DNA of 64,000 bases from an uncultured Octadecabacter sp. (GTDB lineage: Bacteria > Pseudomonadota > Alphaproteobacteria > Rhodobacterales > Rhodobacteraceae), in NCBI GenBank assembly GCA_937891785.1, contig CALAGN010000033.1, forward strand, positions 57,798 to 121,797, written 5' to 3'. Both the position numbers and the translations under genes were made by a program. Below are positions 1 to 8,565 of this stretch, piece after piece. How positions within the stretch are numbered: position 1 is the first letter of the stretch; every line of letters starts with the position of its first letter. The notes beneath the pieces were generated by a model. The model saw only the letters and a list, made by a program, of their open reading frames with translations, ran no database searches and was not told the origin of the DNA.

Positions 1-66
1 GGCAACCTTGTGCTTTTGACACCCAAGGGGCGCACTGCTATCGCGGCGGCAGATGTTTATTTCTAA
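1..66 (+). CDS. birA: Biotin--protein ligase, C-terminal end (partial)
   Basis: An open frame enters from the left edge and ends with TAA at 64-66, giving a 21-residue tail that finishes in a Lys-Gly-Arg...Ala-Asp-Val-Tyr-Phe pattern. This resembles the C-terminus of Rhodobacterales biotin-[acetyl-CoA carboxylase] ligase, and birA upstream of coaX and rnj is a common order in this group. Identification from so short a piece rests mainly on context. The gene would attach biotin to acetyl-CoA carboxylase and related carboxylases. It is read in the same direction as coaX, 11 bp downstream, so the two are probably cotranscribed. Confidence 0.55.
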   Translation, partial: GNLVLLTPKGRTAIAAADVYF

Positions 67-77
67 GGGGACGGCAA

Positions 78-851
78 ATGCTTCTCGCGATTGATTGCGG
101 CAACACCAACACCGTCTTTGCCATTTGGGACGGCGAGGAATTCCTGTGCACGATGCGCACTTCGACACACCACGGCCGCACAGCGGATGCGTATTTCACG
201 TGGTTCACGACGCTTGTGCAGCACTACGGGATCACGCCTGATATTACGGATGTCATCATCTCGTCGACGGTGCCGCGCGTTGTGTTTAACCTGCGTGTGT
301 TTTGCGAGCGTTTCTTTAATTGCCGCCCGTTGGTCTTGGGCAAGCCAGAATGCAAGCTGCCCATCGCGCCCCGCGTTGACGCAGGCACGCGCCCCGGTTC
401 GGACCGTCTAGCCAACGCTGCCGGTGCATTTGATCGCCACGGCGGGTCTGTGGTTGTCGTTGATTTCGGCACGGCGACCAATCTGGATGTGGTGGCCGAA
501 GACGGCGCCTATGTTGGCGGCGTGATCGCCCCCGGCGTGAACCTGAGCCTTGAGGCCCTGGCGGCGGGCGCTGCCGCCCTCCCGCATGTGGACGTGTCCC
601 AGCCCGCCAAGGTGATTGGCACCAATACCGTTGATTGCATACAATCGGGGGTGTTTTGGGGTTACACGGGGCTGGTCGAGGGGCTAACAGCACGGATCAA
701 GGCCGAATACGGCAAACCCATGAAGGTCGTCGGGACAGGTGGCCTCGCGCCCTTGTTCGCACAGGGCGACACGCTATTTGATGTGATCGACGAAGATCTA
801 ACGATGCACGGCCTGACCGTCATCCACCAATATAATAAGGATAATCCATGA
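78..851 (+). CDS. coaX: Type III pantothenate kinase
   Basis: 257 aa, the usual length for CoaX. It phosphorylates pantothenate in the first step of coenzyme A synthesis in the cytoplasm. The N-terminal phosphate-binding motif of the ASKHA fold is clear (Asp6, then GNTN at 8-11), followed by the type III signature GSDR at 107-110, the second phosphate motif DFGTAT at 129-134, and GGVIAPG at 147-153. The ATG is preceded by a good AAGGGG ribosome site. Its stop overlaps the start of rnj by 4 bp (ATGA), so the two are translationally coupled. Type III kinases often need a monovalent cation and resist CoA feedback; this is family knowledge and was not tested here. Confidence 0.95.
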   Translation: MLLAIDCGNTNTVFAIWDGEEFLCTMRTSTHHGRTADAYFTWFTTLVQHYGITPDITDVIISSTVPRVVFNLRVFCERFFNCRPLVLGKPECKLPIAPRVDAGTRPGSDRLANAAGAFDRHGGSVVVVDFGTATNLDVVAEDGAYVGGVIAPGVNLSLEALAAGAAALPHVDVSQPAKVIGTNTVDCIQSGVFWGYTGLVEGLTARIKAEYGKPMKVVGTGGLAPLFAQGDTLFDVIDEDLTMHGLTVIHQYNKDNP

Positions 852-2515
852 GCAGTAACCGTTTGATCTACCTTCCCCTTGGCGGGGCGGGCGAGATCGG
901 GATGAATTGCTATGTCTATGGCTATGGCAAGCCCGATCAAGAACGGCTGATCGTGGTCGATTTAGGCGTGACGTTTCCCGATATGGACACGTCACCCGGT
1001 GTGGATTTGATTCTGCCCGACATCGCTTGGCTCGAGGCGCGGCGCGACCGGATTGACGGGATTTTCATCACCCACGCCCACGAAGACCATGTGGGGGCCG
1101 TTGGCCATACTTGGAGACGTCTGGGCGCGCCGATCTATGCGCGGGCCTTCACGGCCAATATCGCGCGGCGCAAGATGTCTGAACACGGGTTCAGTGATGA
1201 CAGCGTGACTGTGGTGAACAAATGGCCCGAAACCACTAAGGCCGGGCCGTTTTCTGTGGGTTTCCTGCCGATCAGCCATTCCATTCCCGAAAGTTCTGCG
1301 CTGGTGATCGACAGCCCCGAGGGGCGCGTATTGCACACCGGCGATTTCAAGATCGACACTTCGCCCGTGGTAGGCGAACCGTTCGATCATGACCTTTGGC
1401 GTGATGTGTCCAAGGACGGTGTGCGTGCGCTGGTTTGTGACAGCACCAACATCTTTTCCACGCACGCTGGGCGCTCGGAATCGACCGTTGGGCCGGAAAT
1501 TGAGCGTTTGATGCGCGAAATGAAGGGGATGGTCGTTGCCACCACATTCGCGTCCAACATCGCGCGTTTGAAAACGCTGGCCCAAGCTGCTGACCGTGCG
1601 GGACGTTCTGTGTGCCTGCTGGGCCGCTCTATGCGCCGGATGACCGAAGCTGCAGCCGAAGTCGGAATCTTGGGTGATTTTCCAAGCACCATTTCGCCTG
1701 AAGATGCATTGAGCGTGCCGCGCGAAAACCTGATGTTACTGGTTACGGGGTCGCAGGGTGAACGCCGTGCGGCCAGCGCCCAACTGGCGAATGGCAAATA
1801 CATGGGGCTGACGATGAAGGATGGCGATACCTTCCTGTTCAGTTCCAAAACGATTCCCGGAAACGAGCGTGGCGTGATCCGCATCATGAACCAGTTTTCG
1901 GAAATGGGCGTTGATATCGTTGATGATACTTCGGGTTTGTATCACGTGTCGGGCCATGCCAACCGCCCCGACATCGAAGAAATGCACGATATCGTCAAAC
2001 CGCAGATTGTCATTCCGATGCACGGTGAACATCGCCACCTGCGCGAACACGTCAAGATCGCTGAAGGTAAAGGGCTGGCCGGTATCGTTGCCGTGAACGG
2101 CATGATGATTGACCTGTCTGGCAATGCCCCGCGCGTCGCCGAATACATCGACACGGGCCGCACCTATCTGGATGGCACCGTGCAATACGGTGCGATGGAC
2201 GGGATCGTGCGCGACCGTATCCGCATGGCGCTGAACGGCCATGTGATTGTCACGACGATCATCGATGAAACTGGCGATCCTTTGGGTGATCCGTGGTGCG
2301 AGATCATGGGCCTACCCGAAACAGGCCGCAACAACGCGCCGCTGATTGATGTGCTGGAACATGACCTGTCGCAGTTCATGAATCGTGCGGCGGGCAAAAC
2401 GCTGGCGAATGATGAAAAGCTGGAACGCGAGCTGCGCAAGATCGCGCGCAGTTCCGCCATGACCGAGATCGGCAAGAAGCCGGAAGTGACGGTGGTGATT
2501 TCGCGTCTCAGCTAA
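848..2515 (+). CDS. rnj: Ribonuclease J (metallo-beta-lactamase/beta-CASP RNase)
   Basis: 555 aa, typical for alphaproteobacterial RNase J. It is a cytoplasmic 5'-3' exo- and endoribonuclease in mRNA decay and rRNA maturation. The zinc-binding HAHEDH motif lies at 76-81, followed by the His of ISHSIPESS, the Asp of HTGDFKID, and beta-CASP motifs including SGHANRPD and PMHGEHRHL around residues 370-400. The C-terminal domain (about 450-555) matches the family. The start overlaps coaX by 4 bp. A strong hairpin terminator follows at 2534-2568. In Rhodobacterales RNase J coexists with RNase E, so it is often important rather than strictly essential (family knowledge). Confidence 0.95.
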   Translation: MSSNRLIYLPLGGAGEIGMNCYVYGYGKPDQERLIVVDLGVTFPDMDTSPGVDLILPDIAWLEARRDRIDGIFITHAHEDHVGAVGHTWRRLGAPIYARAFTANIARRKMSEHGFSDDSVTVVNKWPETTKAGPFSVGFLPISHSIPESSALVIDSPEGRVLHTGDFKIDTSPVVGEPFDHDLWRDVSKDGVRALVCDSTNIFSTHAGRSESTVGPEIERLMREMKGMVVATTFASNIARLKTLAQAADRAGRSVCLLGRSMRRMTEAAAEVGILGDFPSTISPEDALSVPRENLMLLVTGSQGERRAASAQLANGKYMGLTMKDGDTFLFSSKTIPGNERGVIRIMNQFSEMGVDIVDDTSGLYHVSGHANRPDIEEMHDIVKPQIVIPMHGEHRHLREHVKIAEGKGLAGIVAVNGMMIDLSGNAPRVAEYIDTGRTYLDGTVQYGAMDGIVRDRIRMALNGHVIVTTIIDETGDPLGDPWCEIMGLPETGRNNAPLIDVLEHDLSQFMNRAAGKTLANDEKLERELRKIARSSAMTEIGKKPEVTVVISRLS

Positions 2516-2533
2516 GTGCGGAGTGCTTGAACG

Positions 2534-2568
2534 AAAAAGGGCGGGGCCATTGGCACCCGCCCTTTTTT
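2534..2568. terminator. Bidirectional intrinsic terminator between rnj and the DEAD-box helicase gene
   Basis: AAAAAGGGCGGG (2534-2545) pairs with CCCGCCCTTTTT (2556-2567) across a 10-nt loop. A run of six T follows on the plus strand, and the run of A on the left gives the matching T run on the minus strand. It lies between two convergent genes and can terminate both. Confidence 0.85.
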
Positions 2569-2587
2569 ATTCTGTCGTCAGCAGGCG

Positions 2588-4108
2588 TTAACCCTTGCGA
2601 CGCTCTTCAAAGCTCATTGCGATGAAGTCGGGGGCGTCGTTGCCAAGGCCAGTTGCACGGGCGTTGGTGGAGCGATTGTTGTTATCGCTGCCACGTCCGC
2701 GTCCACCCTGTTGTTTTGGCTGTTCGGCGGGTGCCTCGGCTGGTTTTGCCACAGGCGTCTCGGGCTGTTTTTGAACCGGCTTTTCTGCCACAACATCCGG
2801 CTTGGCTGCAACAACGTCCGCTTTGGGTGCGTCGGTGACTGGCTTGCTGCGTGACCGTGAGCGCGTGCGCTTTTTCGGCTCCTCGGTCCGTTCGCCAGAT
2901 TGCGGTGCGGGGGCCTGCGGGGCAGCGGCGGGGGCAGTGGTCGCCGCAGGCGCGTTGCCACCCTTTGGATTATCCAAGCGCGGAATCTTGTTTTGAACGA
3001 GTCGTTCCACGTCTTCGAGATTCTTTTCGTCGCGCGGCACGCAGATCATCATTGCCGTGCCTGTCTTGCCTGCGCGGCCCGTGCGGCCAATCCGGTGGAC
3101 ATAATCCTCGGCGTGGCTGGGAACGTCGAAGTTGAACACATGGCTTACATTTGGCACATCAAGCCCGCGCGCGGCCACATCGGACGCCACCAGAAAGCGC
3201 AACGTGCCATCGCGGAATTCCTGCAAGGTGCGTGTGCGATGGGATTGGTCCAGATCGCCGTGGATCGGGGCTGCATCCAGCCCGTGCTTTTTCATCGATT
3301 TGGCGACCACATCCACATCAACCTTGCGGTTGCAGAAAATGATGCCGTTGCGGCAATTTTCGCCTTCGCTTTCGATCAGCGCACGCAGCAGGGCGCGTTT
3401 TTCGGTGCCTTCGCGGTCCTTGCGGCTGCCACGAAACATGACGACGCTTTGGGCGATATTTTCACCAGTCGTTGCGGCGCGCGCCACTTCGATGCGGGCA
3501 GGGTTGGACAGGAAAGTATTGGTGATCCGTTCGATTTCCGGCGCCATGGTGGCGCTGAAAAAGAACGTCTGACGCGTGAAGGGTGTGAGGCCAAAAATGC
3601 GTTCAATATCAGGGATAAAGCCCATATCAAGCATACGGTCCGCTTCGTCGACGACCATTATTTTCACGTCTGACAAGATTAGCTTTCCGCGTTCGAAATG
3701 ATCAAGCAGACGGCCCGGCGTGGCAATCAGAACGTCAACGCCTTTGTCGATCAGCATATCTTGTTCTTTGAACGAAACACCACCGATCAGCAGCGCTTTG
3801 GTCAGCTTGGTATACTTGGCGTAGGCGTCGAAATTTTCCGCAACCTGTGCGGCCAGCTCGCGCGTCGGGCAAAGCACGAGCGAGCGCGGCATCCGTGCGC
3901 GTGCACGTCCACGTCTCAGCATCGAAATCATCGGCATGGTAAATGCTGCGGTTTTGCCGGTGCCGGTCTGGGCGATCCCCAAAATATCGCGCCCTTCAAG
4001 GGCGGGGGGGATGGCACCTGCTTGAATTGGAGTTGGGCTTTCATAGCCCGTGTCGACGATGGCCTTAAGAACCTTAGGGTCGAGATTTAAATCGCTAAAT
4101 TTTGTCAT
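2588..4108 (-). CDS. DEAD-box ATP-dependent RNA helicase (RhlE-like)
   Basis: 506 aa from the ATG at 4108, chosen because the protein begins with the family's Q-motif region (MTKFSDLNLD) there; the open frame runs 52 codons further upstream without conservation. Motifs: Walker A AQTGTGKT 46-53, PTREL 81-85, TPGR 130-133, DEAD 154-157, SAT 185-187, then ARGLD and HRIGRTGRAG in the second RecA lobe. The last roughly 110 residues are a low-complexity tail rich in Ala, Pro, Lys and Arg, as in RhlE-type helicases, likely RNA-binding. Expected role is RNA unwinding in ribosome assembly or mRNA decay; the convergent neighbour is RNase J. The exact subfamily is uncertain. Confidence 0.93.
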   Translation of the reverse strand: MTKFSDLNLDPKVLKAIVDTGYESPTPIQAGAIPPALEGRDILGIAQTGTGKTAAFTMPMISMLRRGRARARMPRSLVLCPTRELAAQVAENFDAYAKYTKLTKALLIGGVSFKEQDMLIDKGVDVLIATPGRLLDHFERGKLILSDVKIMVVDEADRMLDMGFIPDIERIFGLTPFTRQTFFFSATMAPEIERITNTFLSNPARIEVARAATTGENIAQSVVMFRGSRKDREGTEKRALLRALIESEGENCRNGIIFCNRKVDVDVVAKSMKKHGLDAAPIHGDLDQSHRTRTLQEFRDGTLRFLVASDVAARGLDVPNVSHVFNFDVPSHAEDYVHRIGRTGRAGKTGTAMMICVPRDEKNLEDVERLVQNKIPRLDNPKGGNAPAATTAPAAAPQAPAPQSGERTEEPKKRTRSRSRSKPVTDAPKADVVAAKPDVVAEKPVQKQPETPVAKPAEAPAEQPKQQGGRGRGSDNNNRSTNARATGLGNDAPDFIAMSFEERRKG

Positions 4109-4248
4109 GTGTATCCGGTGTAAGCGGACACTGACTTGGCCCGCGGCGCTATTGATGCTGGCCCGCATGGCCCTTGGGCGGTCCTGTGACCGCTGCATCT
4201 TTGGATGCGCATACCAAGTTGCGCGATGGCCGTCAAATGGTTGTGCGC

Positions 4249-5184
4249 TTAGGGGAATACGCAAGGGAAATGCGTGGACAATGGTGTGTCGAGGTCAAGA
4301 TTGGCCAGCGTTAGGACGCCATGGGCATCCAAACGCGCCCGCAGGGCAGGAGTGTCGGCGCAAACTTCGTCAAAAAATGCACGCAGGCCTGTGGTGCCGC
4401 TGTCATCCTCGATCATCATGAAAAGCTGGTGCATCGTCAGCCCGCCATCTTCGACTGCCTTGTTGGGGCCAAGGGAGTCACGATACGATCCCTTGGTCAG
4501 ACGAAAACGATAGCTTGCCTGCCAGTCCCCCCATGATTTGGCATGCAGATGGGCAAGATCCAACCCCGGTTGATTGTTGATCCCCGTGATTTCCTGCCCG
4601 TCCTGAAACGCATTGTGGATTTGGATGGTGACGTCGGGCAGGCCGGTGCGCACAAATACTTTGCCCCCAAGATGGCTTAGAAAACCGCCCTTGGTGTAGC
4701 GGCCATAGTTTGGGTAGAACGCATTGGTGATCCGCTCGCGATCAGTGTTTTTGGGAATGAACCGTTTAAAGGCGCTGATGCCGCCAGACAGGGATTCCAT
4801 CGGGCGGATACGGGTCAGGGCTGTGTCCTCCGGCACAGCGTCAAGCAAGGCATCTACGGCAATTTTGCCGACCAGAAATTCATCCACATCCATGTGGATC
4901 AGCCAATCCACCTCGACGCGGCGATGATAGGCATGGGTGGCATTAAGCGATTGGCGCACCTGATGCTTGTCGGGGTGCGGTTCGCCCAAGCGCTTCCACC
5001 ACGTTGCGTCGCACATCGTCACGCGGACCTTTGGATGCGCCTTAAGCAGATCAAACGCCGCTTGGTTGTCGTCGTCCAGATAGATGAAGATCCTATGCGC
5101 GCCCTTTTCAAGGTGATAGGCGGCAAAACGCAGGATGTCATTTACGGGGGCCTTGATCGTCGCGCAGATTCCCCATTTTTGCAT
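4249..5184 (-). CDS. Glycosyltransferase (family 2-like, PF13704/GT92-type)
   Basis: 311 aa. The N-terminal half has a GT-A-like fold, with FIYLDDDN at 34-40 and the metal-binding motif HMDVDEFL at 97-104. This matches the group of family-2-like transferases in which a short N-terminal domain recognises a nucleotide sugar. It has no membrane segment or signal peptide, so cytoplasmic action on a surface glycan precursor is likely. The ribosome site is weak. It stands alone between a helicase gene and a small secreted-protein gene, so donor and acceptor cannot be inferred. Such genes are common in Roseobacters, often near polysaccharide loci that are absent here. Confidence 0.75.
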   Translation of the reverse strand: MQKWGICATIKAPVNDILRFAAYHLEKGAHRIFIYLDDDNQAAFDLLKAHPKVRVTMCDATWWKRLGEPHPDKHQVRQSLNATHAYHRRVEVDWLIHMDVDEFLVGKIAVDALLDAVPEDTALTRIRPMESLSGGISAFKRFIPKNTDRERITNAFYPNYGRYTKGGFLSHLGGKVFVRTGLPDVTIQIHNAFQDGQEITGINNQPGLDLAHLHAKSWGDWQASYRFRLTKGSYRDSLGPNKAVEDGGLTMHQLFMMIEDDSGTTGLRAFFDEVCADTPALRARLDAHGVLTLANLDLDTPLSTHFPCVFP

Positions 5185-5248
5185 CAGTCTACTTGGGCCC
5201 TGATCAGCAGTTCACTAAGCCAGTTGCGCATAGGGTCTTGGCAGACCA

Positions 5249-5704
5249 TTAGCCGTCGACAATCTGCGCGTAACGCATGATCGCCGACTGGAATGTCTCG
5301 GGGTCGGTGATGGCTTCGAGCGAACCGCGCAAAGAAACGCGGCTGCCTTCGATAAGCCCTGCTACGGGACTGGCAAGGCTAACCTGAAGCGAGGTTCCAT
5401 GTTCAGGTGAGCCGCAGAACGGGCAAAAGCCCATATCAGAGACAAGGATGAAGTCGGAGATTTCATTTCCATCTGTCAGAGGCACGACAAATCCTGTGAT
5501 ATCAAAGGATTCGATGCCGTTCTCGATGGCGGCAGGAAATACTTTCCGCACCTCGTAAGTGGTGTCGGTCATGATCTCATCGATCTGTATGGCCGCGAGC
5601 AAATCCCAAGGGGTTGCTGTTTCCGAGAAGGCAGCACCGCCAATTACCGCAAGAGGAACACATAGAGCGAGGGCAGAAACGTTGTTTTTCATTACACGGT
5701 CCAT
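5249..5704 (-). CDS. Secreted CxxC/His protein, DUF3299-like
   Basis: 151 aa from ATG 5704 (an alternative ATG lies at 5692; the frame stays open to 5785). The start has a basic N-terminus and a hydrophobic stretch ending in Ala-Phe-Ser-Glu, a plausible Sec signal peptide, so the product is probably periplasmic. The core reads ITGFVVPL...SDFILVSDMGFCPFCGSPEHG, with Cys94, Cys97 and His102 placed where a metal or heme-like ligand set could sit. The pattern resembles DUF3299 proteins often found near metal-handling ABC genes, but similarity is only to the core. No partner genes lie alongside. The function is unknown. Confidence 0.6.
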   Translation of the reverse strand: MDRVMKNNVSALALCVPLAVIGGAAFSETATPWDLLAAIQIDEIMTDTTYEVRKVFPAAIENGIESFDITGFVVPLTDGNEISDFILVSDMGFCPFCGSPEHGTSLQVSLASPVAGLIEGSRVSLRGSLEAITDPETFQSAIMRYAQIVDG

Positions 5705-5790
5705 TAAGAGAAGTCTCTGCGATAGTAACGTCCTGCGCCTGCGTAAACAAGCGAGCAGAAAACCCGTCAGCACGATGTTGCGCACAAGAC

Positions 5791-7386
5791 TCAGACCATC
5801 ATTTCTTTTGTCGCCGTTAGGGTCACATCTGGGTAATCCCGCGCAACGCGGTCAATGTCCCATTGCAGGCGGGTCAGGTAAACGACGTCGCCGTCATTGT
5901 CGGTGGCGATGTGCTGTTTGTTGGTCTCGGCGAATTTGTCGACGGCCGCTTTAGTGCCATGCACCCAGCGTGCGGAGGTGAACTGTGATTGATCAAAGCG
6001 CACGGGCAGCCCGTATTCAAGCTCGATCCGGCTGGCCAGCACTTCGAATTGCAATGCGCCTACAACGCCGACGATATAGCCCGATCCAAAGGTCGGCTTG
6101 AACACTTTGGCCGCGCCTTCTTCGGCGAATTGCATCAGCGCCTTTTCAAGGTGTTTGGATTTCATCGGATCGCCCGCGCGCACGCCTTGCAGCAATTCGG
6201 GCGCAAACGACGGGATGCCGGTAACGCGCAAGGTTTCGCCTTCGGTCAATGTGTCGCCAATGCGTAATTGGCCGTGGTTTGGGATGCCGATAATGTCGCC
6301 AGCCCATGCTTCTTCGGCAAGTTCGCGATCGGATGCGAGAAACAGCACCGGATTGGAAATCGCCATCTGTTTCTTGGAGCGCACATGCGTCAGCTTCATG
6401 CCACGAATAAAATGGCCGGACGCCAGTCGCACAAACGCCACGCGGTCACGGTGTTTCGGGTCCATATTTGCCTGCACCTTGAAAACAAATCCGGAAACCT
6501 TTGTTTCTTCTGGCAAAATCTCGCGCGGGGTTGCGCGTTGTGGCTGTGGTTCGGGGCCGTAGGTTGCTATCCCGTTCATCAATTCACGAACGCCGAACGA
6601 ATTCATCGCTGATCCGAACCAGATCGGTGTCATTGATCCGTTCAGCAAAGCCTCGTGGTCCAGCGGGGGCAGCAATTCGCGCGCCATTTCGATTTCTTCA
6701 AGGAACTTTTCGAGCAGATGCGCAGGCACCAATTCAGCAAGCTTTGGATCATCCAGACCGTTGATCTCTATTGATTCTGCGACCTTGTTACGATCCGCGC
6801 GGTCCATCAGGTGCAGCTTGTCCTGCAACATATCGTAACAGCCGATAAATTCTCGCCCGACCCCGATGGGCCAGGATGCAGGGGTCACGTCTATCGCCAG
6901 ATTTTCCTGAATTTCATCTATGATATCAAACGTATCTCGGCTTTCACGGTCCATTTTGTTACAAAACGTCAGGATCGGCAGATCGCGAAGGCGGCAAACC
7001 TCGAACAGCTTTTGTGTCTGGCTTTCCACACCTTTGGCCCCGTCGATCACCATCACGGCAGCGTCCACCGCGGTGAGCGTACGGTAGGTATCCTCGGAAA
7101 AGTCTGAGTGGCCGGGGGTATCCACCAGATTAAAGCGGAAGTTCTTGAAATCAAACGACATCGCCGAGGCCGATACGGAAATCCCGCGATCCTTTTCCAT
7201 CTGCATGAAGTCGGAACGGGTGCGCCGTGCCTCGCCTTTGGCGCGCACTTGGCCAGCCATCTGGATCGCGCCACCATAAAGGAGAAACTTTTCAGTCAGC
7301 GTTGTCTTGCCTGCGTCCGGGTGCGAGATAATCGCAAACGTGCGGCGACGGGCAATTTCGGCGGGAAGGTCAGGGCGATTTGTCAT
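5791..7386 (-). CDS. prfC: Peptide chain release factor 3
   Basis: 531 aa, the expected size for RF3. This translational GTPase removes RF1/RF2 from the ribosome after peptide release. G1 HPDAGKTTL lies at 22-30, G3 DTPGHSDF at 89-96, and G4 NKMD at 143-146. The Q-MAGQVRAKG...RSDFMQMEKDRGIS stretch is characteristic of RF3 and separates it from EF-G. Domain II and the RF3-specific C-terminal domain follow. The gene is monocistronic-looking: 35 bp separates its start from the end of the upstream Hint-domain gene, which lies on the same strand. Confidence 0.96.
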   Translation of the reverse strand: MTNRPDLPAEIARRRTFAIISHPDAGKTTLTEKFLLYGGAIQMAGQVRAKGEARRTRSDFMQMEKDRGISVSASAMSFDFKNFRFNLVDTPGHSDFSEDTYRTLTAVDAAVMVIDGAKGVESQTQKLFEVCRLRDLPILTFCNKMDRESRDTFDIIDEIQENLAIDVTPASWPIGVGREFIGCYDMLQDKLHLMDRADRNKVAESIEINGLDDPKLAELVPAHLLEKFLEEIEMARELLPPLDHEALLNGSMTPIWFGSAMNSFGVRELMNGIATYGPEPQPQRATPREILPEETKVSGFVFKVQANMDPKHRDRVAFVRLASGHFIRGMKLTHVRSKKQMAISNPVLFLASDRELAEEAWAGDIIGIPNHGQLRIGDTLTEGETLRVTGIPSFAPELLQGVRAGDPMKSKHLEKALMQFAEEGAAKVFKPTFGSGYIVGVVGALQFEVLASRIELEYGLPVRFDQSQFTSARWVHGTKAAVDKFAETNKQHIATDNDGDVVYLTRLQWDIDRVARDYPDVTLTATKEMMV

Positions 7387-7421
7387 TGCGCGGCTATAGC
7401 GCTGCTGCGCGTGTTGGGCAA

Positions 7422-8414
7422 CTAGCTGCTTGAAGCGCGACGCAAAAGTGCGACCAAGTCAGGCGCCGACACTAGGCTTTCTGTAACTTCGTAAAGGTTG
7501 TGCTGGCGCTCGCGGTGCCTGTTGGCCGAGATGTCATCAGGCAGGGCGCCCCGCGTGCGCGTGTCAATCAACAAGCTTTCGGCAGCGATCCCTTCGGCAT
7601 AGACAATCTGGTGCTCGTCAAACAGCAATTGAAAATAATCGACAAAACCGCCGTCACGTTGAAAAACGGTGTCGTTGTTAATCAGGTGGCGCACCTTGAT
7701 CAAGACTTCGGCGCGGCCAGCGCCCAACGTATCTTTGCGCTGGTAAACAAAGATGCGGTGATCGGGGCTGAGCACCAGATCATGATCATTAAAAAGCGCA
7801 CCTTTCTTGATCACGACGGGCGCAAATGCCCCCACTGCGCGCAGAGTGGTCTGACCGATCCAACGCACTTTTTGTGGGCCGTCATCACGGGTCAACACAC
7901 GATCCCCGACGACAAGGTCTTCGACGACGCGCTGTTGACCCGAGGCAAGGGTGATATGCGTGCCACGGGTGAAGGAGACGCAGGCGGATTCGGACAGGCG
8001 TCTGGTTGCGGCGTGACGATCCACGCCAACAAGGCGATAATCCGTGTCGGGCACAGGTGTCGCGAGCGGTAGGACATAGGTGTCGGCGACTTCGCCGTCT
8101 TCCACTTCGACGAAGACCAAGGCTTCGATCGTCGTGCTGTCAGGGACGATCAGGGTCACGCAGCAGTCAAGATAAAGGTCGTTCCCAATCGTGCCACGTT
8201 GTGACCCGTCATGCACAACAAAGTGGGTTGGCTCATCGGTCGGCATGACAACCATCGCCAAGCGTTCGGCCCCTTCGGCAAATTGATAGATGTCATCAAG
8301 CACTAAATCGTCGGCAAATGTGATGGCATCGCCCTCGGCCACGCCCTCGGTCGCGCGAAATTGCGCTGCCGGATAGACCTGCAAGGTCTGAGTCGCGGGG
8401 GTATCATCTGACAT
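7422..8414 (-). CDS. Hint-domain (hedgehog/intein-like) protein
   Basis: 330 aa. Residues 1-140 form an uncharacterised beta-rich N-terminal region. The Hint domain starts near 145 with ACVSFTRGTHI and continues with VVEDLVVGDRVLTRDDG, VRWIGQ and LSPDHRIFVYQ, a pattern common in Roseobacter secreted or surface proteins. In many relatives a Cys directly precedes the Phe; here that position is Ser147 and the Cys is Cys145, two residues earlier. Ser can serve as the nucleophile in some inteins, so self-cleavage remains possible but untested. There is no signal peptide; such proteins are often thought to leave by type I secretion, but no RTX repeats are visible. The function is unknown. Confidence 0.8.
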   Translation of the reverse strand: MSDDTPATQTLQVYPAAQFRATEGVAEGDAITFADDLVLDDIYQFAEGAERLAMVVMPTDEPTHFVVHDGSQRGTIGNDLYLDCCVTLIVPDSTTIEALVFVEVEDGEVADTYVLPLATPVPDTDYRLVGVDRHAATRRLSESACVSFTRGTHITLASGQQRVVEDLVVGDRVLTRDDGPQKVRWIGQTTLRAVGAFAPVVIKKGALFNDHDLVLSPDHRIFVYQRKDTLGAGRAEVLIKVRHLINNDTVFQRDGGFVDYFQLLFDEHQIVYAEGIAAESLLIDTRTRGALPDDISANRHRERQHNLYEVTESLVSAPDLVALLRRASSS

Positions 8415-8565
8415 CGCTTACTCACTGAATTATACGGCGTCGCACCCGTATATTGCCGGACAAATAGGGCATATTGTCGTCAATCATCCGACCAAGTGGC
8501 GGCTATTGTTGCCAAATCGGCAATAACCTCTTAGGCGATACTAAAGCAACATTAAAGGTAATCGA

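Noticed and set aside
2900..3673. 257-codon open frame antisense to the DEAD-box helicase
   Set aside because: Shadow frame; the helicase motifs are all present on the minus strand.
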